NCBI GenBank assembly: GCA_021776195.1 | Contig: JAJFGK010000138.1 | Location: 46,487-110,486 of the forward strand | Direction: 5' to 3' | Length of the DNA: 64,000 nt | DNA from: Kiloniellaceae bacterium | GTDB taxonomy: Bacteria > Pseudomonadota > Alphaproteobacteria > Kiloniellales > Kiloniellaceae | Shown: positions 1-7,499 of the stretch, piece by piece | Layout: each line of letters begins with the position of its first letter | Numbering within the stretch: position 1 is the first letter of the stretch | Notes under the pieces: model-generated | What the model was told of the DNA's origin: nothing | Seen by the model: the letters and a program-made list of their open reading frames with translations, nothing else | Databases searched by the model: none | Translations under genes and position numbers: made by a program

Positions 1-471
1 GGACGGCTCGAGGCTGTCCTGCGGCATGCCCATCGCCGCGCAGAACAAGGCACGCATGGTCTTGGCGAGCTCCGTATAGGCTGCCTCTGCCTCGCCCCAT
101 GCGTCTTGAAGACTGTCCCACCCGGCGGGCCACCTGTCGCCCAAATGACGGCGCCCGACGTCAATCGATTCCTTGAGATCGGCCTGGCCGACCTGGCCAT
201 CCAACGCACCGAGGCTTTCGGAATTCGCAGGAACGTAGGTTGGTCCCCCAAAGTTGTTCCCCGAGCGCTTCATCTTGGTCTTCTGCTCGAGAGGTTTGTC
301 GAAATAGACACGCGCCTCGCGGATAAGCCGCGCGATTGTGTCTGGCGCGATCCCATGTCCCGTGATGACGAAGAACCCGATCGTCTCGCAGGCGTCCTTG
401 ACGGATTGCGCCGTCTCATCGGCGCCTGGCGCGCCGGTGCGGAAGGGGCTGATGTCAACAATGGGAATCAT
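1..471 (-). CDS. 2-oxoglutarate/Fe(II) dioxygenase, isopenicillin N synthase-like (C-terminus cut by window edge)
   Basis: The 157 codons present read MIPIVDISPF... and match the N-terminal DIOX_N domain of the isopenicillin N synthase / iron-ascorbate oxidoreductase family: an opening IPIVDISP strand, then a GFFVITGHG stretch at about residues 38-46 and a long helix (IARLIREARVYFDKP). The Fe-binding HxD...H residues lie beyond base 1 and cannot be checked. An AAGGGAG site sits just upstream of the ATG. It lies downstream of two minus-strand oxidoreductase genes at 673-2521, so it may be the last gene of a catabolic set. The family hydroxylates or desaturates small molecules; the substrate is unknown. 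Confidence 0.8.
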   Translation of the reverse strand, partial: MIPIVDISPFRTGAPGADETAQSVKDACETIGFFVITGHGIAPDTIARLIREARVYFDKPLEQKTKMKRSGNNFGGPTYVPANSESLGALDGQVGQADLKESIDVGRRHLGDRWPAGWDSLQDAWGEAEAAYTELAKTMRALFCAAMGMPQDSLEPS

Positions 472-574
472 GGTCGTCTCCCTTGTCGCGATGGCGCCGA
501 CAGTCGGCATTTTTCCAGGGCTCCGCGGTCAGGCCGGTGACCGTGAAGGTGAGATGGAAGATTGCCACCTGGGT

Positions 575-616
575 CCCGGACATGCGGGGCCCCGGACATG
601 CGGGGTCCCGGACATG
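575..616. repeat. 16-bp tandem repeat, about 2.6 copies
   Basis: The unit CCCGGACATGCGGGGY occurs at 575-590 and 591-606, followed by a partial copy at 607-616. It lies in the 200-bp space between the epimerase-like gene (stop at 673) and the dioxygenase start at 471. Nothing else is recognisable in this spacer. Replication slippage is the simplest origin. Confidence 0.7.
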
Positions 617-672
617 ACTAACTGAACTTTCGGCCGGACGCGACGGGCCCCATACGGCATAATCCTCCGGAC

Positions 673-1704
673 TCACGGTGTTTGCCCGAATTCCCGAACG
701 AAAGTCGCGTAATCCGCCAGGGCGGTTGCCAGCGGACGTGGTTTCCAACCTGTTTCGGCCGCCATACGCGAAATGTCGTAGGCGCCCCAGCGCCCCCCGG
801 TGAAGGTTGGATCCATCACGATGTCGCACCCTGCCGGTTCTGCGATTTCCCAGGTCAGGCCCGGCAGGATGTCCCGGACGGTTTCCAATAGCTGTTCGAG
901 CTTCACGGCTTCGCCCTGTGCCACGTTGTAGACGGGATGCGCGAACGGCGCGTCCTTTTCCAGAAGCGATATCAGCGCGCGCGCGACATCTTGTGAATGG
1001 ATATGATCGCCGATCCCGGACGGGGCATTGATGCGGACAGGTTTGCCTGCCAGCGCGTGGTGAATGGCGACGTAGGGCGGGCAATGACAGGCCCGGCTGG
1101 GCCGCCACCGGTCCATTGGCCCATAGACCCCGGACAGCCGGCACGACGCCACCTTGAAACCGAAGATCTGGCCGTAGCGGGTGGCTGTCATCTCGCTGGC
1201 GAGCTTGGTGATACCGTAGAATTCCGGCGGATCGACCCACCCTTCTTCCGGCATGGGCCCCGGGGGTTCGGGGCCGTAATCGTTGTAAACGGCGCCAGAA
1301 CTGAGATTGAGAAAGCACTTGAGACCTTTTAACCGCCGGGCGAGTTCAAGCAGGCGCACCGTGCCCATGAAATTCACCTCGAGAACGGTCGCGGGGGCCT
1401 CGGTCTCGGCATTCGCGACTTTCGTGCCATCGGGAAGCTCGGGCGCGAACAGGGTGACCGTTGCAGCATGGACGATACGGTCGATGTCCCCGGTCTCGGC
1501 GATCCGGTCCAGCAAAGAGCTATCCAACACGCTGCCCCGAACGTAGTTCAGCCTGTCGGCCACGGGCGCGAAGAACCTGTCGAGAGCCGCATCTCTGGGG
1601 CCGGCATCCAGCACTGCGACACGTTCCTCGGGATGTCTTAGCAACCACAAGAGCGCGAGATTGCTCAACACAAACCCCCCGCCACCGGTAATGAGAAGCG
1701 TCAC
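673..1704 (-). CDS. NAD(P)-dependent epimerase/dehydratase (extended SDR)
   Basis: A 343-residue protein of the size of extended short-chain dehydrogenases. The N-terminus has a glycine-rich nucleotide loop (LLITGGGGFVLSN), then the acid after strand 2 (VLDAG), an HAAT motif near residue 80, and the catalytic YxxxK as YGITK with an upstream LSSGAVY serine stretch. These features suit UDP-sugar epimerases and related reductases. The start is GTG with AAGGG about 8 bases upstream. It follows the SDR gene at 1727-2521 by 22 bp and is probably co-transcribed. The substrate cannot be read from sequence; it may act on a sugar acid or lactone. Confidence 0.85.
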   Translation of the reverse strand: MTLLITGGGGFVLSNLALLWLLRHPEERVAVLDAGPRDAALDRFFAPVADRLNYVRGSVLDSSLLDRIAETGDIDRIVHAATVTLFAPELPDGTKVANAETEAPATVLEVNFMGTVRLLELARRLKGLKCFLNLSSGAVYNDYGPEPPGPMPEEGWVDPPEFYGITKLASEMTATRYGQIFGFKVASCRLSGVYGPMDRWRPSRACHCPPYVAIHHALAGKPVRINAPSGIGDHIHSQDVARALISLLEKDAPFAHPVYNVAQGEAVKLEQLLETVRDILPGLTWEIAEPAGCDIVMDPTFTGGRWGAYDISRMAAETGWKPRPLATALADYATFVREFGQTP

Positions 1705-1726
1705 CGCCTACCCTTTCGCAACTCGG

Positions 1727-2521
1727 TCAACTGGCTGACCATCCGCCATCCACCATCAGATTGACCCCGGAGATGAAGCTGCAGTCGTCGCTGGCCAGAA
1801 ACAGCGCCGCCTTGGCCACGTCGTCGGGGCGCCCGAGACGCGGGTAGGGGGTGCGCTGGCGAGCCGCCTCCAGACCTTTGGGCTCGGTCGCGACACCGGG
1901 TTTGCCGGTAATGATTCGCCCGGGGGCCACCGCGTTGCAGACGATATGGTCGCGCCCATAGTCCGTTGCGATCTGCCGGGTCAGGTAGACGCTGGACGCC
2001 TTGCCGGTTCCGTAGGCGACATCGTTGGGGGCCCCGATCATGCCGTGCTGGGACGTGATGTTGACGATGCGTCCCCGGGCGTCGCCGCGCACCGGCTGGG
2101 TCAGCATCTGTTGGATGGCGCGTTTGCAGCACATGAAGTAGCCGTCGGAATTCACGGCCATCACCTCGCGCCATTGGTCATTGGTGGTGTCCGTGAGCCG
2201 CGTTGTCGTCCAATGGGCGGCGTTGTTCACGAGTATGTCGAGACTGCCCCAATCCTCGACAACGCGCGTGACCGCCGCATCGATGTCGTCCCATTTCGAT
2301 ATGTCGCAATGCATGCGTATCGCACGCCCTCCCGCGTCCTGGATCAGTTTCTCTGTCGCTTCGCCGCCCTCTTTCGGCGCCTCGCGGATATCGGCCACCA
2401 GCACGCTCGCGCCTTCGCGCGCGAACAGAAGCGCGATCTCGCGCCCGATGCCCGAGGCGGCACCGGTGACAAGCGCTGTACGACCCTTAAGACGTTCCAA
2501 ATGCTCGCTCCATATTCCCAC
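1727..2521 (-). CDS. SDR family oxidoreductase
   Basis: A 264-residue classical short-chain dehydrogenase. It shows the TGAASGIG cofactor loop near residue 20, NNAA at the end of strand 4, a serine in VNITS, YGTGK as YxxxK, and the VAPGRI and ISGVNLMVDGG C-terminal signatures. An acidic residue after strand 2 (VADIRE) suggests NAD(H) rather than NADP(H). The start is GTG behind AGAGG. It is the first intact gene of the minus-strand set that continues into 673-1704 and 1-471, with a GntR-type regulator remnant just upstream. Confidence 0.9.
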   Translation of the reverse strand: MGIWSEHLERLKGRTALVTGAASGIGREIALLFAREGASVLVADIREAPKEGGEATEKLIQDAGGRAIRMHCDISKWDDIDAAVTRVVEDWGSLDILVNNAAHWTTTRLTDTTNDQWREVMAVNSDGYFMCCKRAIQQMLTQPVRGDARGRIVNITSQHGMIGAPNDVAYGTGKASSVYLTRQIATDYGRDHIVCNAVAPGRIITGKPGVATEPKGLEAARQRTPYPRLGRPDDVAKAALFLASDDCSFISGVNLMVDGGWSAS

Positions 2522-2650
2522 TCAAACCTCTTCGGTTCTGTATGATCGTAAACTGTAACACTTGAGCGATGATGGTGTGCCCGATGCGCCCAAACCAAAC
2601 CGGTTCTTCGAGGTGCCCACTTCCATGGGTGACTTTGGCATCGGCTGCGA

Positions 2651-2782
2651 TCATAGACAGTAAATGAATGTCCGCTCCGGCTGCAATTCCCGTATAGCCA
2701 ACGCGATACGGGACTTCCGCATTGGGTCGCCATCAGCCAATGAGGATAGCAGGTCTTCATGTTCTTGAAGGACCGGAGCTGA
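2651..2782 (-). pseudogene. C-terminal remnant of a GntR-family regulator (FCD domain)
   Basis: Between the SDR gene and the DUF3592 gene one minus-strand frame reads APVLQEHEDLLSSLADGDP and continues MRKSRIALAIRELQ to a TGA at 2651-2653. The EHEDLL...LADGD pattern is typical of the last helices of FCD-domain GntR regulators. The frame is closed upstream by TAG at 2783-2785 and no DNA-binding domain is present, so only about 43 codons survive. It probably once controlled the adjacent dioxygenase/SDR genes. The rest of 2522-2823 holds nothing I recognise. The call depends on a short match made by eye. Confidence 0.5.
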
Positions 2783-2823
2783 CTACTTTTCGCCGTCAAC
2801 GGTCCGTTCATCGCACGTCCGGT

Positions 2824-3894
2824 TCACGGCTGGCGCAGGGGCAGGCCCAGGTAGTCGGCAATCTGCTTGGCGCGGCGCAGGGCTTGGGTCGGGGTGTCTC
2901 GGGCCAACTCGAGGACCTCGGGGCCCCGCAACAGGATCCTGCTGCGCACGCTGAGGGTGGGGCCGCGGGGCTTGCTGCGGATGCTGCTGGGCGCGCGGCC
3001 CAGGAAGTCGCCGCTGCGGCGCGCGATGGTCTGCTCCACGCGAACTTCGGTGAAGCCGGCGATCGGCTGGTAGCGGCGGCGGCGCAGGCCGAGGCAACGC
3101 CACTCCCGACAGACCTGGCCATGCCGATTCGAAAGCAAGGTGCGCCGGGCCAAGGTCCCCCCGGCCAGGGCCGCCAGGCTGACCAGGGCGAGGCCCGCTA
3201 GGGTCCAGGGCGTCTCGGGCCGACCATGGAAGACGCCGGTGAAGGCGAGCACGAAGAGGCAGGCGACCGCCCAGAGGAAGGCCGCGGAGAGGCCGGCCAG
3301 GCGACGGTCGCTGGCCGCCGCCACCAAGTCCTGGCCGCGGTCCGGCGGTGCGAGCGGTGACGACGAGGACTGTGACGACGGGGGCGGCGAGCCTGAAGCC
3401 TCCGACTGGGCAAGCGCCGCGCGGGCCTGCGCGCTCGCATGGTCCATCATCCGCTCCTCCCGCTCGAGATCGGCGCGCAGGCGCTTCAGGCTGCGGGCGA
3501 AGAGGAACGCCAGGCCGAAGCAGCCCAGGGCGCCGACGAGCAGCTGGGTCAGGGTCTGGGAGAGCGGGCCGAGCAGCAGCAGCCGGACCCGCCCGGGGTC
3601 GTCCCGGTCGCGGTAAAGTGTCACGCGCCGGTCCGGATAGCCATCGGACCAGAAGGGTACCCGGGCCTCGCGGGTCTGGCCCGCCGGCCCCTGGTAGGCG
3701 ACGGAGAAATCGCCCTCTTCGGTGAGCGCGACGACCCGCCCCTCGGTCGGGTCGTGGGTCACCCAGGCGACCAGGGCCGCGTCGCCCAGGAAGCCCAGGG
3801 CGATCAGCACGAGCAGCAGGCCGAGAAGCCGCAGCCCGAGCACCACCTTGCGGACCCGCGCCCGTCCGCGCTGGAACTTGGTCTCGTCCCGCAT
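2824..3894 (-). CDS. DUF3592-type membrane protein
   Basis: A 356-residue protein with about four membrane segments: residues ~16-41, ~108-130, ~200-220 and ~230-250. Between the first two lies an extracytoplasmic part (VVALTEEGDFSVAYQGPAG ... VTLYRDRDDPGRVRLLL) that resembles the DUF3592 pattern of a small beta domain ending in a YDP-DP-A-like turn. The middle is a low-complexity S/P-rich linker and the end is basic. The start chosen is the ATG at 3894 with a GGGGGG tract upstream; the frame stays open to 4026 but that extension is not membrane-like. Function unknown. Confidence 0.6.
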   Translation of the reverse strand: MRDETKFQRGRARVRKVVLGLRLLGLLLVLIALGFLGDAALVAWVTHDPTEGRVVALTEEGDFSVAYQGPAGQTREARVPFWSDGYPDRRVTLYRDRDDPGRVRLLLLGPLSQTLTQLLVGALGCFGLAFLFARSLKRLRADLEREERMMDHASAQARAALAQSEASGSPPPSSQSSSSPLAPPDRGQDLVAAASDRRLAGLSAAFLWAVACLFVLAFTGVFHGRPETPWTLAGLALVSLAALAGGTLARRTLLSNRHGQVCREWRCLGLRRRRYQPIAGFTEVRVEQTIARRSGDFLGRAPSSIRSKPRGPTLSVRSRILLRGPEVLELARDTPTQALRRAKQIADYLGLPLRQP

Positions 3895-4175
3895 GAAGCC
3901 CCCCGGTTCAAACACGTCGGCTGAACCTAGCACGAAAATCCAGCATCGGCACGGTGGCGAGGGATGGCCACCTGCGCGGTCATCCTGTTTCCGGTGAAGC
4001 CCCGGCCCTGGCAACAATTGCGCCATCGCGACGACCCAAGACGCCTTGGGTCACCCGTTAGAATTCAAGCGCGACAGGATCGATCACCCACCCTCCCCGG
4101 CCTTTCGGGCGTGACGGCGCGGCGGCGGCCTGTCTAAACTTCGCCGTCGGCCAGCCAGCAGAGGGGGAGGCAGCA

Positions 4176-5696
4176 ATGCCGCGCGACGGGGAGGCCTATC
4201 TGGCAGCGATACGCGCGGCGCCGCGCGATGTGCGGCTCCAGGGCGAGCGGATCGCCCAGCCGGCCGATCACCCGGCCTTCCGCAACACCTTCCAGGCCTA
4301 TGCCGGGCTCTACGATTACCAATGCGCGCCCGAGACCCTGGAGCTCATGACCTATGCGCCAGAGGATGGTGCACCGGAGGAGGGCGCCGGCCGGGTCAAT
4401 CGCGCCTGGTCGCAGCCGCGCAGCTATGCGGAGCTGGTCGAGCGCCGCCGCGCCCTGGAGGCCTGGTGCGAGCTGCACTACGGCTACCTCGGGCGCTCAC
4501 CCGACCATGTTGCCTCTTCCTTCGCCGGGCTCGCCATGGGGCTCGAGGTCTTTCGCGAACACGACCCCGCGCGGGCCGGCGCGCTGGAAGACTACTACCG
4601 CTTTGCCCGGGACCGAGATCTGTTCGTGGCCTACACCATCATCAACCCCCAGGCCGACAAGTCCAAGGAGGCGCACGAACAACAGGACCCCTTCCTCGCC
4701 CTGCGCCTTTTGGATCAGGACCAGGAGGGGATCGTCGTCAAGGGCGCCAAGATGCTGGGCACCAGCGCGGTCATGGCCGACGAGATTTGGGTCTCCTCGA
4801 TCCAGCCCCTGGCGCCCGGCGACGAGCCCCATGCGCTGTCCTTCTGCGTGCCCCTCTCGGCGCCGGGCCTGCGCATCCTCTCGCGCAAGTCCTACGAGCA
4901 GGCCGCCCCGTCGCGCTTCGACAACCCGCTCTCCTCGCGCTTCGACGAGAACGATGCCGTGCTCTACTTCGACGAGGTCAAGGTGCCCTGGGAGCGGGTC
5001 TTCGTGAACTGCGACCGCGAGATGTGCCAGAAGCAGTTCTACGCCACGCCCTGCTACGCCTACGAGGAGTACCAGGCGGTGGTGCGCTTCATGGTGAAGC
5101 TGCGCTTTCTCGCCGGTGTCGCCCGGCGCATCACCGAGGTGAACGGCACCATCAAGTTCCCGCCGGTCGCCGAGACCCTGGGTCAGATCGCCGCCGAGAC
5201 GGCCTCGATGGAGGCCTTCGTCACCGCCATCGAGGTCCAGGGCCACACCAATCCCCAGGGCTATTACGTCCCCAATACGGCGATGGTCTGCGCCGCCCAG
5301 GTGATGGCACAGCAACTCTATCCCAAGGTCATCACCGAGCTGCGCAACCTGGCCGGCGGCGGCGTCATCATGCTGCCCTCGGGCATCGAGGACTTCCTGG
5401 ACGAGGAACAGGCCGAGTGGATCTTCAAGACCCAGAAGTCGCCCACGGTCAGCCCCTTCGAGCGGGTGAAGTTCTTCAAGATGGTGTGGGATGCCATCGG
5501 TTCCGAATTCGCCTCGCGCCACACCCAATACGAAATGTTCTACGCCGGCCCCACCTTCGTCCTGCGCGGCCACGCCTTTCGCCGCTACGACTGGAGCAAG
5601 GCCAACGCCGCCGTCGACCGTCTGCTCGCCAGCGTCGATCTGGAGGAGGAAAAGGCAAAGCACGCCAGCCTGCGGTCCGGTTCCGAGACAACCTGA
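4176..5696 (+). CDS. 4-hydroxyphenylacetate 3-hydroxylase family (HpaB/PvcC-like) flavin monooxygenase
   Basis: A 506-residue protein, normal length for the HpaB family, with the acyl-CoA-dehydrogenase-like fold signatures. These include AYTIINPQADKSK, a GIVVKGAKMLGTSAVMADE stretch (strand and flavin-facing loop) near residue 190, CVPL and DNPLSSRFDENDAVLYFD further on, and the C-terminal NLAGGGVIMLPS. Relatives use reduced FAD from a separate reductase to hydroxylate phenols, or act as 4-hydroxybutyryl-CoA dehydratases; no reductase gene is adjacent. The ATG has GGGGGAGG 7 bases upstream. It stands alone between the DUF3592 gene and the BCCT gene. Confidence 0.88.
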   Translation: MPRDGEAYLAAIRAAPRDVRLQGERIAQPADHPAFRNTFQAYAGLYDYQCAPETLELMTYAPEDGAPEEGAGRVNRAWSQPRSYAELVERRRALEAWCELHYGYLGRSPDHVASSFAGLAMGLEVFREHDPARAGALEDYYRFARDRDLFVAYTIINPQADKSKEAHEQQDPFLALRLLDQDQEGIVVKGAKMLGTSAVMADEIWVSSIQPLAPGDEPHALSFCVPLSAPGLRILSRKSYEQAAPSRFDNPLSSRFDENDAVLYFDEVKVPWERVFVNCDREMCQKQFYATPCYAYEEYQAVVRFMVKLRFLAGVARRITEVNGTIKFPPVAETLGQIAAETASMEAFVTAIEVQGHTNPQGYYVPNTAMVCAAQVMAQQLYPKVITELRNLAGGGVIMLPSGIEDFLDEEQAEWIFKTQKSPTVSPFERVKFFKMVWDAIGSEFASRHTQYEMFYAGPTFVLRGHAFRRYDWSKANAAVDRLLASVDLEEEKAKHASLRSGSETT

Positions 5697-5922
5697 ACGA
5701 ACCTCGACAGCCGGCACCGGCAATCCATCTGTTGCTCGCCATTGGCGATCCATGCGCCCGGATTAAGGGTTTACTGAAAACCCGAGCTGTGGAAACATTT
5801 CAATTCCAATTATAAATTTCCATGCCAAGAGCAACGACACAAAAAAAATCACGTCGTGTTCCTTTGGAGAAAATGGAAAGGGGGCGGATTTTTTCGCCGT
5901 CCCGAACGGGAGGCAAAAAATC
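5697..5922 (+). other. AT-rich leader upstream of the BCCT gene, with small hairpin
   Basis: After the monooxygenase stop there is a weak hairpin (GGGTTT 5767-5772, loop of 5, AAACCC 5778-5783) without a clean T-run. From about 5780 to 5920 the DNA is much richer in A and T than its surroundings, with TATAAA near 5810. This is a plausible promoter and leader for the carrier gene at 5923, which has GGGAGG 9 bases before its ATG. No riboswitch fold was recognised. Confidence 0.4.
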
Positions 5923-7473
5923 ATGGCAGCCGGTTCCGGTAAACTGACAATCAATACGGTTTTTGTTGTGTCGATGGCTTGCTCCGCCGGGATCGGCATT
6001 TGGGGGCTGATCGACCCGGACAGCATGACGGGCACGATGCTCGGGTTCACCAACTACATGTTGACCGGGGTCAGTTGGGCCTGGCTCTTCATCTGCTCGG
6101 CCTTTCTCTTTCTCAGTCTGTTCCTGGCCTTCGGCCCCTACGGCCGCATCCGCCTCGGTGCCGACGACGAAGAGCCGGAATTCTCCACCGCGTCCTGGAT
6201 CGCCATGCTGTTTGCCGGCGGTATGGGCTCGGGCCTCCTGCTCTGGGGCCCGGCCGAGCCGATGTACCATTACGTCAGCCCGCCCGGCATGGTCGGCGAG
6301 ACTGCCGCCGCGGCCCGTCAGGCGCTGGTCATCACCAATCTCCATTGGGGCTTTCATGCCTGGTCGATCTACGCGGTCTGCGCCCTGGTGATCGCCTATT
6401 TCACCTTCCGCAAGGGCCAGCCGTCGATGATTTCGACCCCGATCAAATCGCTTTTCGGCGGTCAGCTCGGTGAAACCGCGGGCAAGGTCGCCGATATTCT
6501 GGCCGTGCTGTCGGTGGTCTTCGGTCTGGCCGGATCGCTCGCCATGGGCACGCTGGCGGTTCGCTCGGGCTCGTTCTACGCCTTCAACATCGACGAGACC
6601 GTGACCTCCTCGCTGATCATCCTGGGGATCCTTTTCGTCTGCTACATGCTTTCGGCGACCACCGGTGTCGACAAGGGCATCAAGATCCTCTCCAACCTGA
6701 ACATGGTGGTGGCGATCCTGATCATGCTGCTGGTGCTCTTCGCCGGGCCGACGCGGTTCCTGCTCGAGACCTTCATCGACTCGATCGGTGCTTACCTCAG
6801 CGCCCTGCTCACCATGTCCTTCAAGCTATTCCCCTTCGAGGATCTCGGCGGCTGGAGCGCGGGCTGGACCCTGACCTATCTGATCTGGTGGATCGCCTGG
6901 GGCCCCTTCATCGGCATCTTCGTCGCGCGGATCTCGCGCGGACGGACGATCCGCGAGTTCTGCCTCGGCGTCATCTTCGTGCCGACGCTCTTTTCCATGC
7001 TGTGGTTCGCCGTTTTCGGCGGTGCCAGTTTTTATATCGAGATGTTCGGCGGCGGCGGCCTGAAGGAGTTGATCTTCGAGGATGCCACCAAGGCGCTCTT
7101 CGCCTTTCTCGAGTACTTCCCGGGCGGCCCGATTTTGAACATCCTGGCCGTGGCGCTGATGTTCATTTTCCTGGTGACCTCTGCGGACTCCGGCACCTTC
7201 GTGCTCTCGATGATGACGACCGACGGCAACCTCAATCCGCCGGTCATGCAAAAGATGGTCTGGGGCACGTTGATCGCCGCCTTGACCGCCGGCACGCTGT
7301 TTTCCGAATCGGTTGCCGTCGCCAAGGCCATGGCCATTACCGGGGCGATCCCCTTTACCGCGATCGTGCTGTTGCAGATCGTCGGATTCTTCAGGGAGAT
7401 ACGCCACGAGGTGCCGCCGGATGCCAAGCCGATCGAAGCCCGCGGCCAGGCCGTCGGCCAGGCCGACTCATGA
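5923..7473 (+). CDS. BCCT family betaine/carnitine/choline-type transporter
   Basis: A 516-residue inner-membrane carrier with about 12 hydrophobic segments. BCCT signatures are clear: GGMGSGLLLWGPAEP near residue 98, HWGFHAWSIYA in the aromatic-box helix, and the helix-8 region WWIAWGPFIGIFVARISRGR (residues ~323-342). These proteins move quaternary amines with Na+ or H+, or exchange them. The C-terminus lacks a long osmosensing tail. Its stop overlaps a possible ATG of the next reading frame, and the binding-protein gene starts 27 bp on, so the two are likely one operon. A link to betaine catabolism elsewhere in the window is inferred, not shown. Confidence 0.95.
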   Translation: MAAGSGKLTINTVFVVSMACSAGIGIWGLIDPDSMTGTMLGFTNYMLTGVSWAWLFICSAFLFLSLFLAFGPYGRIRLGADDEEPEFSTASWIAMLFAGGMGSGLLLWGPAEPMYHYVSPPGMVGETAAAARQALVITNLHWGFHAWSIYAVCALVIAYFTFRKGQPSMISTPIKSLFGGQLGETAGKVADILAVLSVVFGLAGSLAMGTLAVRSGSFYAFNIDETVTSSLIILGILFVCYMLSATTGVDKGIKILSNLNMVVAILIMLLVLFAGPTRFLLETFIDSIGAYLSALLTMSFKLFPFEDLGGWSAGWTLTYLIWWIAWGPFIGIFVARISRGRTIREFCLGVIFVPTLFSMLWFAVFGGASFYIEMFGGGGLKELIFEDATKALFAFLEYFPGGPILNILAVALMFIFLVTSADSGTFVLSMMTTDGNLNPPVMQKMVWGTLIAALTAGTLFSESVAVAKAMAITGAIPFTAIVLLQIVGFFREIRHEVPPDAKPIEARGQAVGQADS

Positions 7474-7499
7474 GCAGCGATAGGGAGAGGAGCAGACCA

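Noticed and set aside
6888..7499. Upstream extension of the binding-lipoprotein frame into the BCCT gene
   Set aside because: It overlaps the carrier gene out of frame and lies before a clear lipoprotein signal and ribosome site at 7500.
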